A DNA stretch of 33,408 nucleotides from Candidatus Thalassarchaeaceae archaeon (GCA_030747675.1 JASLKH010000074.1:1-33408); one strand, 5' to 3'; counted from the first letter of the stretch, positions 23,049 to 32,554 are shown. Numbers and translations are program-made. The notes: generated by a model from the letters alone, not told the origin.

Positions 23049-25784
23049 ATGAACACTAAGGTAATCGTGATGGCAGTTGTTGGGCTGATGCTTATTGGAA
23101 CCAATATGGCAGTAGTATCTCCTATGGTAATGTCGAATACTGAAGCCGCTCTTGAGGATGCCACAGTTATGACTGATGATACATGGGAAGACGATAGTTG
23201 GCTAAGCTCGACACTTGAACGAGTATTTTTTGCATGGGATTTGACAAATCCTAATGATGCTAAGGCTGACTCTGATGGCAATGGTGCAGAGGATTTAGGA
23301 AACGCTGTATTTGAGCGAAATGGCCCTTTTATTTACAATGTTACAGCAAAACGTGAAGTAATTTCACACAACGAAGATCAAGGTACATTGACGTATTCTG
23401 AATTCAATGAGTATGAATGGTGTGCAGAATGCACTTGGTCCGATGAGAATGGCACTGAGCATGCATCGGTGTCAGGTACAACGCCCATCACTAACATCAA
23501 CATACTATATGATACTCAAAGAATTGGTGCTTTAGGATCAGTGATTGCTTCAGGACCAGATATCGTGAAGGGCACATTCACTAAGAAAATGTTAGAAATC
23601 GATATGGCTGAGCGTGCACCTAGTATTTGGACTGTTGAAGAATTAAATTCAGATCTTTCAGTATATGCATCCAACGAAACTCTTGTTGGCAATGGTCCCC
23701 AACAGTATCGTGACTTAGGCGCAAAGATACACGTTCTCACTCAAAACAGCCGTTACGATGAAGAAAATTTGACAACATTCATGATGACTGCATTCAATGA
23801 ATCTATCCTGAATCATATCTTTGACAATGTCACCGATAATTCAACTGGATTGTGTATCGCCTTAACTTGCAACCTTGGCCCGATGCTCATCAAGAGAATG
23901 GGGGCCCCAGATACACAAAACTCTCTTGCCCGTGCCGAATTATATGGCTATACTGTATTCAATAATGATACCACAGTCAATCAATCTGCTACAATAATGG
24001 CTGATGAAGTCGTGTACGATGCCATAAATACACGTTATACTCAAGCCGGATATTTTTCCTCTGATTTACGCTCAGAATCTGATGCTAATTTGAAGAGTAG
24101 AATGGTAGAGATGGCAGGAATATCTGAAAATTTCGATGAAACCAAAATGCAGAATTTATTATTTGGAATGAATGGCAATGCTCCTGTTGGGATTCTGGTT
24201 TGCGACTCAAATGGATTCCTTTGTGGAGTTACCAATCTACTTCTTCTCGCAATAGATTTCAATTTGCCAGAAATCATGTCGCAATATGGACTTGGATTAA
24301 CCTCCTTGGAAAAAGTTGCAGGCGATTGGGTGAGTAAATGGCAGTTAGCTGAACGAAATTATGAGATGATTCTTTCAGATGGTTCAGGTTTTATTCATGC
24401 AGATGAATGGGTCTTAGAGGCGTTTGGTTCTAAAGACCCAGTCGATGGGAAATGTATTCCGTTTGGATTGAACATTGGTGTTGCAAGTTTGAATGGTTTG
24501 TGTTTGTGGGAATCCACCTATAATCCAGGTAATCCAGTTGATTTAGATCCAGCACAAACACATAACATATTGTATGGTGACTACGGATTGACCACTGACT
24601 TCGCTACAGATTTCTTGTACGGAGAAATTAGTGGGATGTCAGTACCTATGAATGAGCAACTTCAACCTGAAATTGGAGGCACTCAACACGCTTGGGACGA
24701 TGCATTTGTGGCCGGTTTATATGATATTGATTTGAATGGAGCAATGGCTCTTCGTTGGATGCTTTTCGATACACTTTTCAATGATAATATTGGTGGCATA
24801 ATTGAGAGCCAATATGGTGTTGAACCTGTTCTTACAATGGAAGTTAACAATTGGCTTTTGGGATGGGAAGATCCTCTTGTTGGCTGGGCATCTTTAGAGG
24901 ATAATGCGACTTACTATGGTTCGGATGGAATTGTTAATGACGGTGCAAAATCAATTTACACGGTTTATACTGGTGCAAAAGAAGGGTTACCAGGGCAGTT
25001 GTTGTTTGAATGGGATGATAACGACACTCCTGAAAACATGTCTGATGACGTCCCTCTTTGTGATTTCAAACCGGCTCCTGAAACGTCGCCTTGTTTCCTT
25101 TCATGGCGCTCTTCTGCTCGAGATGATGCAACCTATGGGCTACTAGGTACAGTTGATCAGGCAAATGTTGTTGGTACTGTATTCCCTGCAGGTGAATCTG
25201 CTCGAATGAGTTTAGCAGGATATGCAGTTGCAGAATCGGTTGTTGTTGGAAAGGATTCAATTGAAGGTATTGATACTTACAAGCATTCGATTAATGTTCC
25301 ACCGTTGGAGAACCCAATTCAGGCCAAGTTGCTTGGTCAAGAATCACTTCTCGATGTGTTTCCCAATGCCCTTCCTGTGTATTTCGGAGGTGAAGTTGAG
25401 ATGCAGGTTGAACCAAGTGTGAATGCAGTGCTTGGCCTTGAAATGAATTCGTATTTCTTTATTGACACACGTGGAATTAGTCGAAGTATCGGATTGACTG
25501 CTCCTACAGAAGGGGATTTACAACCAGTATTCCAAATTTCAATCGCAAAATCAATTGGAGATGACCCAGATGATGTTGATGCGTTCAAGGACAAGGTGAT
25601 TCATAATCAAAGACCCTATGCATATTGGACCAATTTCGATACAGGTGCAGATGCAATGTTTATCGATCAGGTTACGTTTTTAATTTGGCTAATCGCTGAC
25701 TTACTGCTACTTGCTGCATTGGTTATGGCAGTTCGTGGCGATTCTGATTTAGAAGAGCCTTGGACTGAAACAGAAGAAGAATGA
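23049..25784 (+). CDS. Large ectodomain membrane protein, distantly CD36/LIMP-2-like
   Basis: 911 residues. One membrane helix lies near each end (about 5-28 and 876-896) with a long external part between them, which is CD36 topology. CD36-like wording appears in the right order: FFAWDLTNPNDA (60-71) and FERNGPFIYNVTAKREV (88-104), like the 'FxVxNPxEV ... RGPYxYR' start; WLLGWEDPL (602-610), like 'LLWGYxDPFL'; SIYTVYTGA, like 'GVYKVFNG'; and ARMSLAGYAV...EGIDTYKHSI (718-748), like 'CRSIYAVFE...KGIPVYRF'. CD36 proteins have about 470-500 residues, so an extra 350-400 lie mainly before WLLGWEDPL. A DSDGNGAED calcium-type loop begins at residue 74. ATG 23049 follows GGTGGGG. Family members bind lipids or lipoproteins; the ligand here is unknown. 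Homology is read by eye. Confidence 0.68.
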   Translation: MNTKVIVMAVVGLMLIGTNMAVVSPMVMSNTEAALEDATVMTDDTWEDDSWLSSTLERVFFAWDLTNPNDAKADSDGNGAEDLGNAVFERNGPFIYNVTAKREVISHNEDQGTLTYSEFNEYEWCAECTWSDENGTEHASVSGTTPITNINILYDTQRIGALGSVIASGPDIVKGTFTKKMLEIDMAERAPSIWTVEELNSDLSVYASNETLVGNGPQQYRDLGAKIHVLTQNSRYDEENLTTFMMTAFNESILNHIFDNVTDNSTGLCIALTCNLGPMLIKRMGAPDTQNSLARAELYGYTVFNNDTTVNQSATIMADEVVYDAINTRYTQAGYFSSDLRSESDANLKSRMVEMAGISENFDETKMQNLLFGMNGNAPVGILVCDSNGFLCGVTNLLLLAIDFNLPEIMSQYGLGLTSLEKVAGDWVSKWQLAERNYEMILSDGSGFIHADEWVLEAFGSKDPVDGKCIPFGLNIGVASLNGLCLWESTYNPGNPVDLDPAQTHNILYGDYGLTTDFATDFLYGEISGMSVPMNEQLQPEIGGTQHAWDDAFVAGLYDIDLNGAMALRWMLFDTLFNDNIGGIIESQYGVEPVLTMEVNNWLLGWEDPLVGWASLEDNATYYGSDGIVNDGAKSIYTVYTGAKEGLPGQLLFEWDDNDTPENMSDDVPLCDFKPAPETSPCFLSWRSSARDDATYGLLGTVDQANVVGTVFPAGESARMSLAGYAVAESVVVGKDSIEGIDTYKHSINVPPLENPIQAKLLGQESLLDVFPNALPVYFGGEVEMQVEPSVNAVLGLEMNSYFFIDTRGISRSIGLTAPTEGDLQPVFQISIAKSIGDDPDDVDAFKDKVIHNQRPYAYWTNFDTGADAMFIDQVTFLIWLIADLLLLAALVMAVRGDSDLEEPWTETEEE

Positions 25785-25786
25785 CT

Positions 25787-26419
25787 CTAGTTATTTTTCA
25801 CAAACCATTGCATTAAATTTGCTTCAGCACGTTTTAGATGTTCACCGAGAGTAGAATGGGCGACCCCCAATCTTTCTGCCATTTCACGCATAGTTACTTT
25901 CCGAGGAGAATCATAGTAACCCCACCCAACAGCTGCTTGGACTACTTCCCATTGACGTTTCCCAAATATATCTGCTTGATTTTTTTCATCCCCTTCATTG
26001 ATTACTTTAATCTGGTCGGGTGGAAATAGTTTTCTTGCCAAATCAAGGAATCCTCTAATTCCTGAAGGCACACCCATAATAGTGATTGAAATGCCATCAT
26101 CAGAGATTGTATAAGGCGGTAATACAGCAATATCTAGAGACTGAACACTTGCAATGGTTAGCGGATGTGAATTGAATACTACAACGACATTTTCATCATT
26201 CCCTGAGGGGACAGTCGATTCAAATTCAAGGAACTCAGAATCTGAGAAATTTTCTTGATCAAAACCTTCCCGAAAATGGCACTTCATTAACTGACGAACT
26301 CCCTCGGGAGTAACATCAATATGAGCCACAATCTCTGCTTTTGAGCAAGGAATCAATATTTCTTCGAAACCAGTCCCATTGATACTAACTGGGTCCCAAT
26401 GAACATGAACGACTTGCAT
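25787..26419 (-). CDS. HTH_10 (Bat-like) transcription regulator
   Basis: 210 residues. The last 60 residues carry the archaeal HTH_10 domain of the bacterio-opsin activator family: FGKRQWEVVQAAVGWGYYD, then PRKVTMREMAERLGVAHST and LGEHLKRAE near the end. The preceding 145 residues look like the sensor-like alpha/beta domain that usually comes before HTH_10, but no ligand motif is clear. It likely binds DNA near the divergent promoter it shares with the giant membrane protein gene. The 3' end is two bases from the convergent CD36-like gene. Target genes are unknown. Confidence 0.9.
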   Translation of the reverse strand: MQVVHVHWDPVSINGTGFEEILIPCSKAEIVAHIDVTPEGVRQLMKCHFREGFDQENFSDSEFLEFESTVPSGNDENVVVVFNSHPLTIASVQSLDIAVLPPYTISDDGISITIMGVPSGIRGFLDLARKLFPPDQIKVINEGDEKNQADIFGKRQWEVVQAAVGWGYYDSPRKVTMREMAERLGVAHSTLGEHLKRAEANLMQWFVKNN

Positions 26420-26531
26420 TGTTTTACGCTAATCCAATCTTGATTTGAAGTAACCTGATGCCTGTGCAGAACTGCCAATCTTTGATTGTGGTCGGGAAAC
26501 GCATTATGGCCTGATTAAAGCACGACGTAGT
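26420..26531. promoter_or_regulatory. Divergent promoter region of the HTH_10 regulator and giant membrane protein
   Basis: 112 nt. GCATTATGG at 26501-26509 lies about 27 bases before ATG 26532 and would give a leaderless transcript; the same GCATTAT box occurs at 749-755. The bases just before the ATG read CGTAGT, giving CGTAGTATGAG as at 832-842. No strong inverted repeat was seen. Confidence 0.4.
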
Positions 26532-29500
26532 ATGAGTGATGATGAATCTGGTCGAGGGAGATTTCGAAATATTGTAATTCCAACTCAGACCAAGAAATCA
26601 AATGAAGCCTATATTCCGGGTTTTGCAGTTAATTCAATCACCGAATTACAACATCAATCAAACGCTCAATTCGGGATGATTATTTCTCTTGGTGGAGGAG
26701 TCATTGCACTTTTACTTGGAATATGGACCTTCATGGTCACAGATGCTGATGCGGACATTACATTTTTGTGGCTTTCTTTAGGCTCAATCGTTGCAGTTGC
26801 AGTAACATTTTCTTTAGTTGAAATTCAATATCGTCGACAAGGTATTCTTTCTATAATGCATGATTACTTACTTTCATTCGGACTTCTTTTCGGCATGTTG
26901 GGTAGTTTTTGGATCAGTCGCTATGGTCTTTTCTTTATTTGTGGGCATGGTGCAGATTCGTCAGGCTTCTGCCAAGGAGATACCGGGGCAGAAGATTGGC
27001 TTCCTGGTGCATGGGGTATCGTTGCTCAATCGAGTTTTGTGGCAGTCATTGCAGTTTTGTCTTGGTATTATACAAAGAGAGTAAATGGTTCGACCCTCCC
27101 TCGTTTGGTTCTTGTTCTAGCACCTTTAGCGATACTGATTATTGGAGCCGATGTATGGGTTGCTTGGGCTGAAGGGGATGCAGGCTTACCCCTTGTAATC
27201 GGTGTACTTTTGATGACCACGCTGTCGATGAGTTTGGCATCGATGAGCGATAGGAGCCCCCTCTTTCTTACTGCGGCCGCAATTTCATCCATTGCACCAT
27301 TTATTTACGAGATGAATTTGGATGGCCCAGCAGGTTCAGGTCTCTCGATGCTGACTATGATTGTCATAGTTCAAGGTATATTTGCAGCAAGCCCAGGTCT
27401 CTCTCGAACAATGATTGAGAAGGGTTCTGTCGGTTTAGTTGGCATTGTTATCTTAGCTCAATGGGTTAGTGGTAGTATTGAGGCAGATTTCATTCTGATT
27501 GAGCCAATTCAAAATAGTTGGATAACTTTGAATTTGATGCTCTGGCTTTCATTGCTTGTTGGCTATTTTTGGCCAGTACATATGCGCAGAGTCCCTTCAA
27601 TGCCCATTGGCTTAGGATTTGCTTTGTTACTCATACCAACTCCGGGAAGTATGCTTGCTTGGTGTTTAGCAATATTATCATTCATTTACATGCTGACTGT
27701 ACCTCAAACACGTCGATGGGTTGCAGATTGGACATTTATCGCAATGATGTTTGCATGGTGGGCAGGTGGATGGATATCATCTTTTGAGTCCGACATTGCG
27801 TCATTAGATCCAATTTTTATAGCAATCCCACCACTTGCATTGACAATAACTGGATATTTCGCAACGCGTGAAAATAGGTTATCATCCAACGCATTAAATA
27901 TTGGAATAATCATGATTATTCTATCGAATGAATTACTTTCAGGAACGGAACCTTGGTTACCACTAGGTGTTGCAACATCTCTTCTCCTCATGGTCTGGGT
28001 TCAAGCCCGAGAAGCAGAATCAATAATCGCTGCAGGAGACGCTGCTAGATTAGAAGCAACAGGGAGAATGGCACTTGCATTAGTTGGAATATTGGTTTTA
28101 GAACTAGCAAACAGACTGACAATCCCTTGGATTGATGTCAATGGCATACATATTGAGGCCTTGATATTGGCCACTGCATTGTATGCAATAGGAAGAGGCT
28201 TGCGGGGTGTTGAAGTAGACATTGGTCACTTACTTGCGAAGATTAGTGCAAGGACTACAAGTATACCCGAATGGGACCCCAATACAGCATCTTGGGTTTA
28301 TCGTCCATCGGTGATTTCTGAGAAAATGTCTACAGTTCGATTTGGGCCAGCGGCACGACTTGGATTAGCCGGCCCGCTCTTGCTTTTTTCTTTGGCCCTG
28401 TCAAGAAGTGGCGACCCTTTCACTGATCACTATCTGGTGGTTCTATTGGCATTACCAATCACCCTTCTTCTAAGAGAAATATTGCTAGAATTACCGAACG
28501 ATGACAAGACTCGAGCCGCAGGTATCTGGACACTTTTCTTAATTGCCTTACCAAGTTCTTTGGCTTTGCACTTCACAGCAGACAGTTCCTTAGATGAGAA
28601 TACAATTCCAGCATCTCTATTGCTTTTTGATTCGTTATTATTGATGGGCCCCATTCTTGGAGATGTTATGCTGCATCGCCGTGGACTTGAAGGCGAGAAA
28701 GACATGAAGGCAGGATCAATTGCATTGTTAGGATTACTCGCACTCGCAATTCTTGACACAAGTGGCGGTTTCCTTGCTCTACCGTTGTTTGCAATTGTTT
28801 TGATGCGTGGATTCATGCACCGCCAGGGACCTGCAATTCATTGGTTAGGATTCGCATGGATATTCTGGATTTTAACAATGGATTTGGAAAGTACAAGTTC
28901 ACTAATTGCACTTGTACCCGAAGTGACGGTGTTGGTCGAAACATCATTCTTTGATTTACCACGATGGGCAGGTCTTGGCCTTATTGCTATTGGATTACCT
29001 TCTCTCTATGGAGCGATACAGGATATTCGAGCGACTGCTAAGGGCCTTGAAGTTGATGAGCACTCTCATCCAATATTAGCCCCAACCATGTTCATTATTG
29101 CAGGAGTGTTCTTATTAATTCCCGATGCACATTGGCTGTCAGTAGGCATTATTATTTTGGCTTCAATAGGGGCATGGTTAGTAGGAAAAATGGGATGGTT
29201 TTGGATTGCTAGTCCGTTGCTTTTCATCAGTTTGATTTACGCAGGAGAAGTTGAATGGGGAGGCGCTATTGGAGAAACTATACGTTTTGCTGCTGCAGGT
29301 ACATTCGCATTTAACGCAATCCTTTTCATCACAAATTCACGCGAACAATTTTTCAAAAATTCAGATGATTCATGGGACGAGATTCGACAAGGAAATCTAG
29401 TTGATGTTATTACAATTGGTGCGTTTATTGCTAGCCTTATCGCAGATGATTACTTCTTTGGCATTGCATTGTTGCTGGGTGCACTTTTGATGACAAAATA

Positions 29501-30395
29501 TGCACATGGGCGTAGGTGGTCGAATTTCCTTGTATTCTGGTTACCACTTGCACACAGTTGGGTTATCTATCGTATTCTTGCAGATCCTTTACCAGAAGCC
29601 AATGTTGAGATTGCAGGCCTGGTTCTATTGGTTGAATCAATTCTTCTAACATGGTCCTCATGGACGATGTATGATTTTGGTTGGGATGATTTTTCTGATG
29701 ATGAAGTATTGGAACACGCTAACACATCAGGTTGGCTTGGTGCTGTATTATTTATTCCAGCAGCTTGGTTTACTGTAATTGATATGCCAATGTGGATGTT
29801 TGGAGGTATGCTTTGTGTGCATTCTGCAGGTCAAATGGCACTAGGATTCCAGCGAAATGAAAGTTGGAGGCGAATATATTCTTTAATCGGAGTTGCAGTT
29901 GGCTTCTTGATTATTGCAATTGATATTGAAAATGGTATCATGCGTGGTGTGATGCTAGTATTGGCCAGCTTAACGATGATGATGCAAGGTATTCTCTACA
30001 TGACGGAAGCAGGAATAAAAATGGCTGGAACAGGTGAGGGTGACGTTGTTGATGAAGTGGAAGAAGCTGAACCAAAAACCCGTAAGAAATTGGACCTCAC
30101 CTCGTTGTTGTCAATACCTGATCCCGTTCTAGATACGAAGGATGACGTCGAAGAAGGAGATGTGGACCCTTCGGAAGAAATTGAATTATCACTTCCTAGA
30201 GCGAAACCAGTTTCGGCAGAACCTTTGTTGGAAGAAAGAATCCGAACTGAGCACTACGATCTCGAATTACCAGTTGATGTTCGAGATAGAATTGGAACTG
30301 TAATTACCTCTACACCTCACGAAGGATTCCATCCAGTGATACGATGGGACCAATGGGGACAAGTCATACTGGATTGGGAGCCAATAAGCAAATAA
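26532..30395 (+). CDS. Giant membrane protein with about 35-40 hydrophobic segments, unknown
   Basis: 1287 residues. A polar N-terminus of about 45 residues is followed by nearly continuous hydrophobic helices with very short loops to about residue 1165, then an acidic cytoplasmic-type tail of about 120 residues ending in beta-prone 'VIRWDQWGQVILDWEP'. I count roughly 35-40 membrane segments by eye. There is no transporter, glycosyltransferase or sensor motif that I recognise; the repeating helix pattern suggests internal duplication but I could not prove it. DUF2339-like giant membrane proteins are the closest thing in style, not by motif. The gene has its own promoter region, divergent from the HTH_10 regulator. 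The 3' end is one base from the convergent XdhC gene. Confidence 0.82.
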   Translation: MSDDESGRGRFRNIVIPTQTKKSNEAYIPGFAVNSITELQHQSNAQFGMIISLGGGVIALLLGIWTFMVTDADADITFLWLSLGSIVAVAVTFSLVEIQYRRQGILSIMHDYLLSFGLLFGMLGSFWISRYGLFFICGHGADSSGFCQGDTGAEDWLPGAWGIVAQSSFVAVIAVLSWYYTKRVNGSTLPRLVLVLAPLAILIIGADVWVAWAEGDAGLPLVIGVLLMTTLSMSLASMSDRSPLFLTAAAISSIAPFIYEMNLDGPAGSGLSMLTMIVIVQGIFAASPGLSRTMIEKGSVGLVGIVILAQWVSGSIEADFILIEPIQNSWITLNLMLWLSLLVGYFWPVHMRRVPSMPIGLGFALLLIPTPGSMLAWCLAILSFIYMLTVPQTRRWVADWTFIAMMFAWWAGGWISSFESDIASLDPIFIAIPPLALTITGYFATRENRLSSNALNIGIIMIILSNELLSGTEPWLPLGVATSLLLMVWVQAREAESIIAAGDAARLEATGRMALALVGILVLELANRLTIPWIDVNGIHIEALILATALYAIGRGLRGVEVDIGHLLAKISARTTSIPEWDPNTASWVYRPSVISEKMSTVRFGPAARLGLAGPLLLFSLALSRSGDPFTDHYLVVLLALPITLLLREILLELPNDDKTRAAGIWTLFLIALPSSLALHFTADSSLDENTIPASLLLFDSLLLMGPILGDVMLHRRGLEGEKDMKAGSIALLGLLALAILDTSGGFLALPLFAIVLMRGFMHRQGPAIHWLGFAWIFWILTMDLESTSSLIALVPEVTVLVETSFFDLPRWAGLGLIAIGLPSLYGAIQDIRATAKGLEVDEHSHPILAPTMFIIAGVFLLIPDAHWLSVGIIILASIGAWLVGKMGWFWIASPLLFISLIYAGEVEWGGAIGETIRFAAAGTFAFNAILFITNSREQFFKNSDDSWDEIRQGNLVDVITIGAFIASLIADDYFFGIALLLGALLMTKYAHGRRWSNFLVFWLPLAHSWVIYRILADPLPEANVEIAGLVLLVESILLTWSSWTMYDFGWDDFSDDEVLEHANTSGWLGAVLFIPAAWFTVIDMPMWMFGGMLCVHSAGQMALGFQRNESWRRIYSLIGVAVGFLIIAIDIENGIMRGVMLVLASLTMMMQGILYMTEAGIKMAGTGEGDVVDEVEEAEPKTRKKLDLTSLLSIPDPVLDTKDDVEEGDVDPSEEIELSLPRAKPVSAEPLLEERIRTEHYDLELPVDVRDRIGTVITSTPHEGFHPVIRWDQWGQVILDWEPISK

Positions 30396-30396
30396 T

Positions 30397-31224
30397 TCAT
30401 TGTCTCCAACTCGAAGAATATGAATCAACGCCTTTCAAATCAGCGATAATTTCGGCAAGTACTGCTATGGCAATTTCTTGAGGAGATTCGGCTCCAATAT
30501 TAATGCCGATTGGACAAATGACAGAATCAATTGCCTTTTGTGGAATTCCAGAATCCAATGCAGATTTCTCGAATGCGAGCCACTTTGATTTAGAACCGAT
30601 ACATCCAATTCTCGGCCTTTGCTCACATCTTTGTAGTAATCCAATCAGAAGAGTTTGATCTATTTCCCAATCATGACCCAATAGCAGCACATGTGAAAAA
30701 CGGCTTAGTGATTCAGTTGTTTCACGCGACAAGAATTCATTTGGTTGCGCTGCAACACATTCCTCTGCGTCAGGCCACAAGTCTTCATTAGCATATTCTG
30801 AACGCGTATCAAGTACAGAAAAATTCCAACCTAGAGAAGCACTTGCATCTGCAATTGCCTGAGCACAATGCCCCCCTCCTGCCAAAAGAACGTGAGGCAT
30901 TGGATGGATGATTTCCATAGCCACGGTTACTATTCCACCGCACAAGCTGTTCAATGGAGTCCCAATTTTTCCTTTTGACTCACGTTGGAGTTGATATGTT
31001 TCAACACGTCCTTCGCCAGTGCTCAAAATCTCACGAAGATGATTCAGAACTTTTGCTTCGAGACCGGCTCCACCAACTGTGCCAAACATCTCCGCACTGG
31101 TGAGCGCCATATGTGCACCAGGCTTTCCTGGAACGCTACCCTGCGCATTAATCACACTTGCTAGAGCAACAGTTTCTCCTTCTTGAAGGCGTCCTGTAAC
31201 CCATTCTAGAACTCGCTGTGTCAC
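30397..31224 (-). CDS. xdhC: XdhC/CoxF-family molybdenum cofactor chaperone
   Basis: 275 residues. The N-terminal XdhC/CoxI domain shows LASVINAQGSVPGKPGAHM (about 21-39), GTVGGAGLEAKV and a CGG near 88-90. The C-terminal Rossmann-like domain shows HVLLAGGGHCAQA, VLLLGHDWEIDQ, IGCIGSKSKW, and the closing CPIGINIGAESPQEIAIAVLAEI. XdhC proteins bind molybdopterin cofactor, assist its sulfuration and insert it into xanthine-dehydrogenase-type enzymes; the window's own hydroxylase (18563-22944) is the obvious client. It starts with GTG 31224, divergent from the metal exporter with an 83-nt gap. No nearby cysteine desulfurase or Mo-cofactor gene is present. Confidence 0.92.
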   Translation of the reverse strand: MTQRVLEWVTGRLQEGETVALASVINAQGSVPGKPGAHMALTSAEMFGTVGGAGLEAKVLNHLREILSTGEGRVETYQLQRESKGKIGTPLNSLCGGIVTVAMEIIHPMPHVLLAGGGHCAQAIADASASLGWNFSVLDTRSEYANEDLWPDAEECVAAQPNEFLSRETTESLSRFSHVLLLGHDWEIDQTLLIGLLQRCEQRPRIGCIGSKSKWLAFEKSALDSGIPQKAIDSVICPIGINIGAESPQEIAIAVLAEIIADLKGVDSYSSSWRQ

Positions 31225-31307
31225 ACTTCACGGAGGACCTCATCACTCTTGAGTCATCGCACGAAGACCTCCCGAGAACATTTTCAATAGATTGCAGTGC
31301 GAGGAGC
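31225..31307. promoter_or_regulatory. Divergent region between xdhC and the metal exporter
   Basis: 83 nt. ACTC-TT-GAGT at 31245-31254 is a short inverted repeat in the middle, and an AT-rich TTTTCAATAG lies about 22-28 bases before ATG 31308. GACCTC occurs twice (about 31236 and 31266). Site functions are guesses; I see no known metal-regulator box. Confidence 0.3.
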
Positions 31308-32516
31308 ATGGTCAACAGCGCAGATGTTGCAGAACTCATTGTTGTGAGTATGCGAGATGCGTTTTTGGCAGTCACAGTTTTTGTAGCTGCGATGATTTTA
31401 CTTTTTAGTTGGTTACAATTTGTAACAGCGGGGAAATTTGTTGATGCAATCCGTAGTAACAAGCGTATGCAACCGGTTATTGGTGCATTAATGGGACTTA
31501 CTCCTGGTTGCGGAGGAGCCATTATCATGATGCCAATGTATGCAAGAGGGTATGTGACCTATGGTACAGTAATTGCTACATTAATTGCAACATTGGGTGA
31601 TTCTGCTTTCATTCTAATTGGTGCAGCATTGACAGATTCATCGTTCATTGCACCTGTGATTGCGGTTCATGCTATTTCCTTCATCGTTGGGGTGTCATGG
31701 GGGTATCTTGTGGATGGTTTCAACATTACTCCAAAGCAACCCTTGGGTCGAATTGGGCCAACGTTTGAAGATCAACGGGAACTCGATGAATTTGATGCAA
31801 ATTCAATGGAAAGAGATGAAAACGTGCTCCTCGATTTGGGTAGGGAAGAACAAGAAGGATTGGGTTACAAAATTCTACATCAAGGATATGTAGCATGGTG
31901 GTGTGTGACAATATTGGGGTTAATTTTCGCAATTTTACTGTTGGTTTGGACTGCTCAGGATTCGGAATTTTCCTTAGAATTAAGTTACAATCCATTTACC
32001 CTTCATGGTTTCATTACATGGATTGGTTTACTTGGAACAATCATGTCAATTATCCTTTTTCTTGCTCAAAAAACGTGGTTATCAGATGATACAGAGGTCA
32101 CTATTGGCGATAAACTTCATTCGATGAAGGAAACTATGATTCATGCAGCTAGTGAAACCGCTTTTGTCACATTTTGGGTGATGGCTGCTTACTTGGTATT
32201 TGGATTTACAATGTTGCTCTCAGGTCTCAATGACTCAGATATTGCAAAATATGGAGGTGGATGGATAGCAGTATCCGTTGCAGCAATAATTGGTCTTATT
32301 CCCGGATGCGGGCCACAAATCATTGCAATAACAGCTTATACGAAAGATATGATATCATTCCCCGCACTTGCAGCAAACGCAATTAGCCAAGATGGAGATG
32401 CATTATTCCCATTATTGGTTCGTCATAAGGCCGCTAGTTTGTGGGCTACAATACATACAACCATACCTGCTTTGATTACGGGTTTTGTCTTGTTATATTT
32501 GCAAGTATCATTTTAG
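31308..32516 (+). CDS. ArsP_2-like 10-TM heavy-metal / putative manganese exporter
   Basis: 402 residues. Two pseudo-symmetric halves each contain a PGCG motif: GLTPGCGGA at 63-71, followed by TLIATLGDSAFILI, and GLIPGCGPQI at 329-338, followed by NAISQDGDALFPLL. These are the hallmarks of the putative 10-TM metal exporter family often annotated 'putative manganese transporter' or ArsP_2. A charged cytoplasmic loop of about 60 residues separates the halves. I prefer ATG 31308, with GAGGAG one base upstream, over GTG/ATG starts near 31218, which would overlap the divergent xdhC start and add 30 polar residues. Family members are thought to export divalent metal; the metal is not shown by sequence. 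Confidence 0.87.
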   Translation: MVNSADVAELIVVSMRDAFLAVTVFVAAMILLFSWLQFVTAGKFVDAIRSNKRMQPVIGALMGLTPGCGGAIIMMPMYARGYVTYGTVIATLIATLGDSAFILIGAALTDSSFIAPVIAVHAISFIVGVSWGYLVDGFNITPKQPLGRIGPTFEDQRELDEFDANSMERDENVLLDLGREEQEGLGYKILHQGYVAWWCVTILGLIFAILLLVWTAQDSEFSLELSYNPFTLHGFITWIGLLGTIMSIILFLAQKTWLSDDTEVTIGDKLHSMKETMIHAASETAFVTFWVMAAYLVFGFTMLLSGLNDSDIAKYGGGWIAVSVAAIIGLIPGCGPQIIAITAYTKDMISFPALAANAISQDGDALFPLLVRHKAASLWATIHTTIPALITGFVLLYLQVSF

Positions 32517-32554
32517 TCAAAAGGTCCGATGCAAAAAACCTACTAGGGCCCCCC

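Noticed and set aside
26287-26306. Inverted repeat ACTCCC-TC-GGGAGT inside the HTH_10 gene
   Set aside because: It lies in coding sequence encoding a normal stretch of the regulator and has only six pairs; chance is sufficient.
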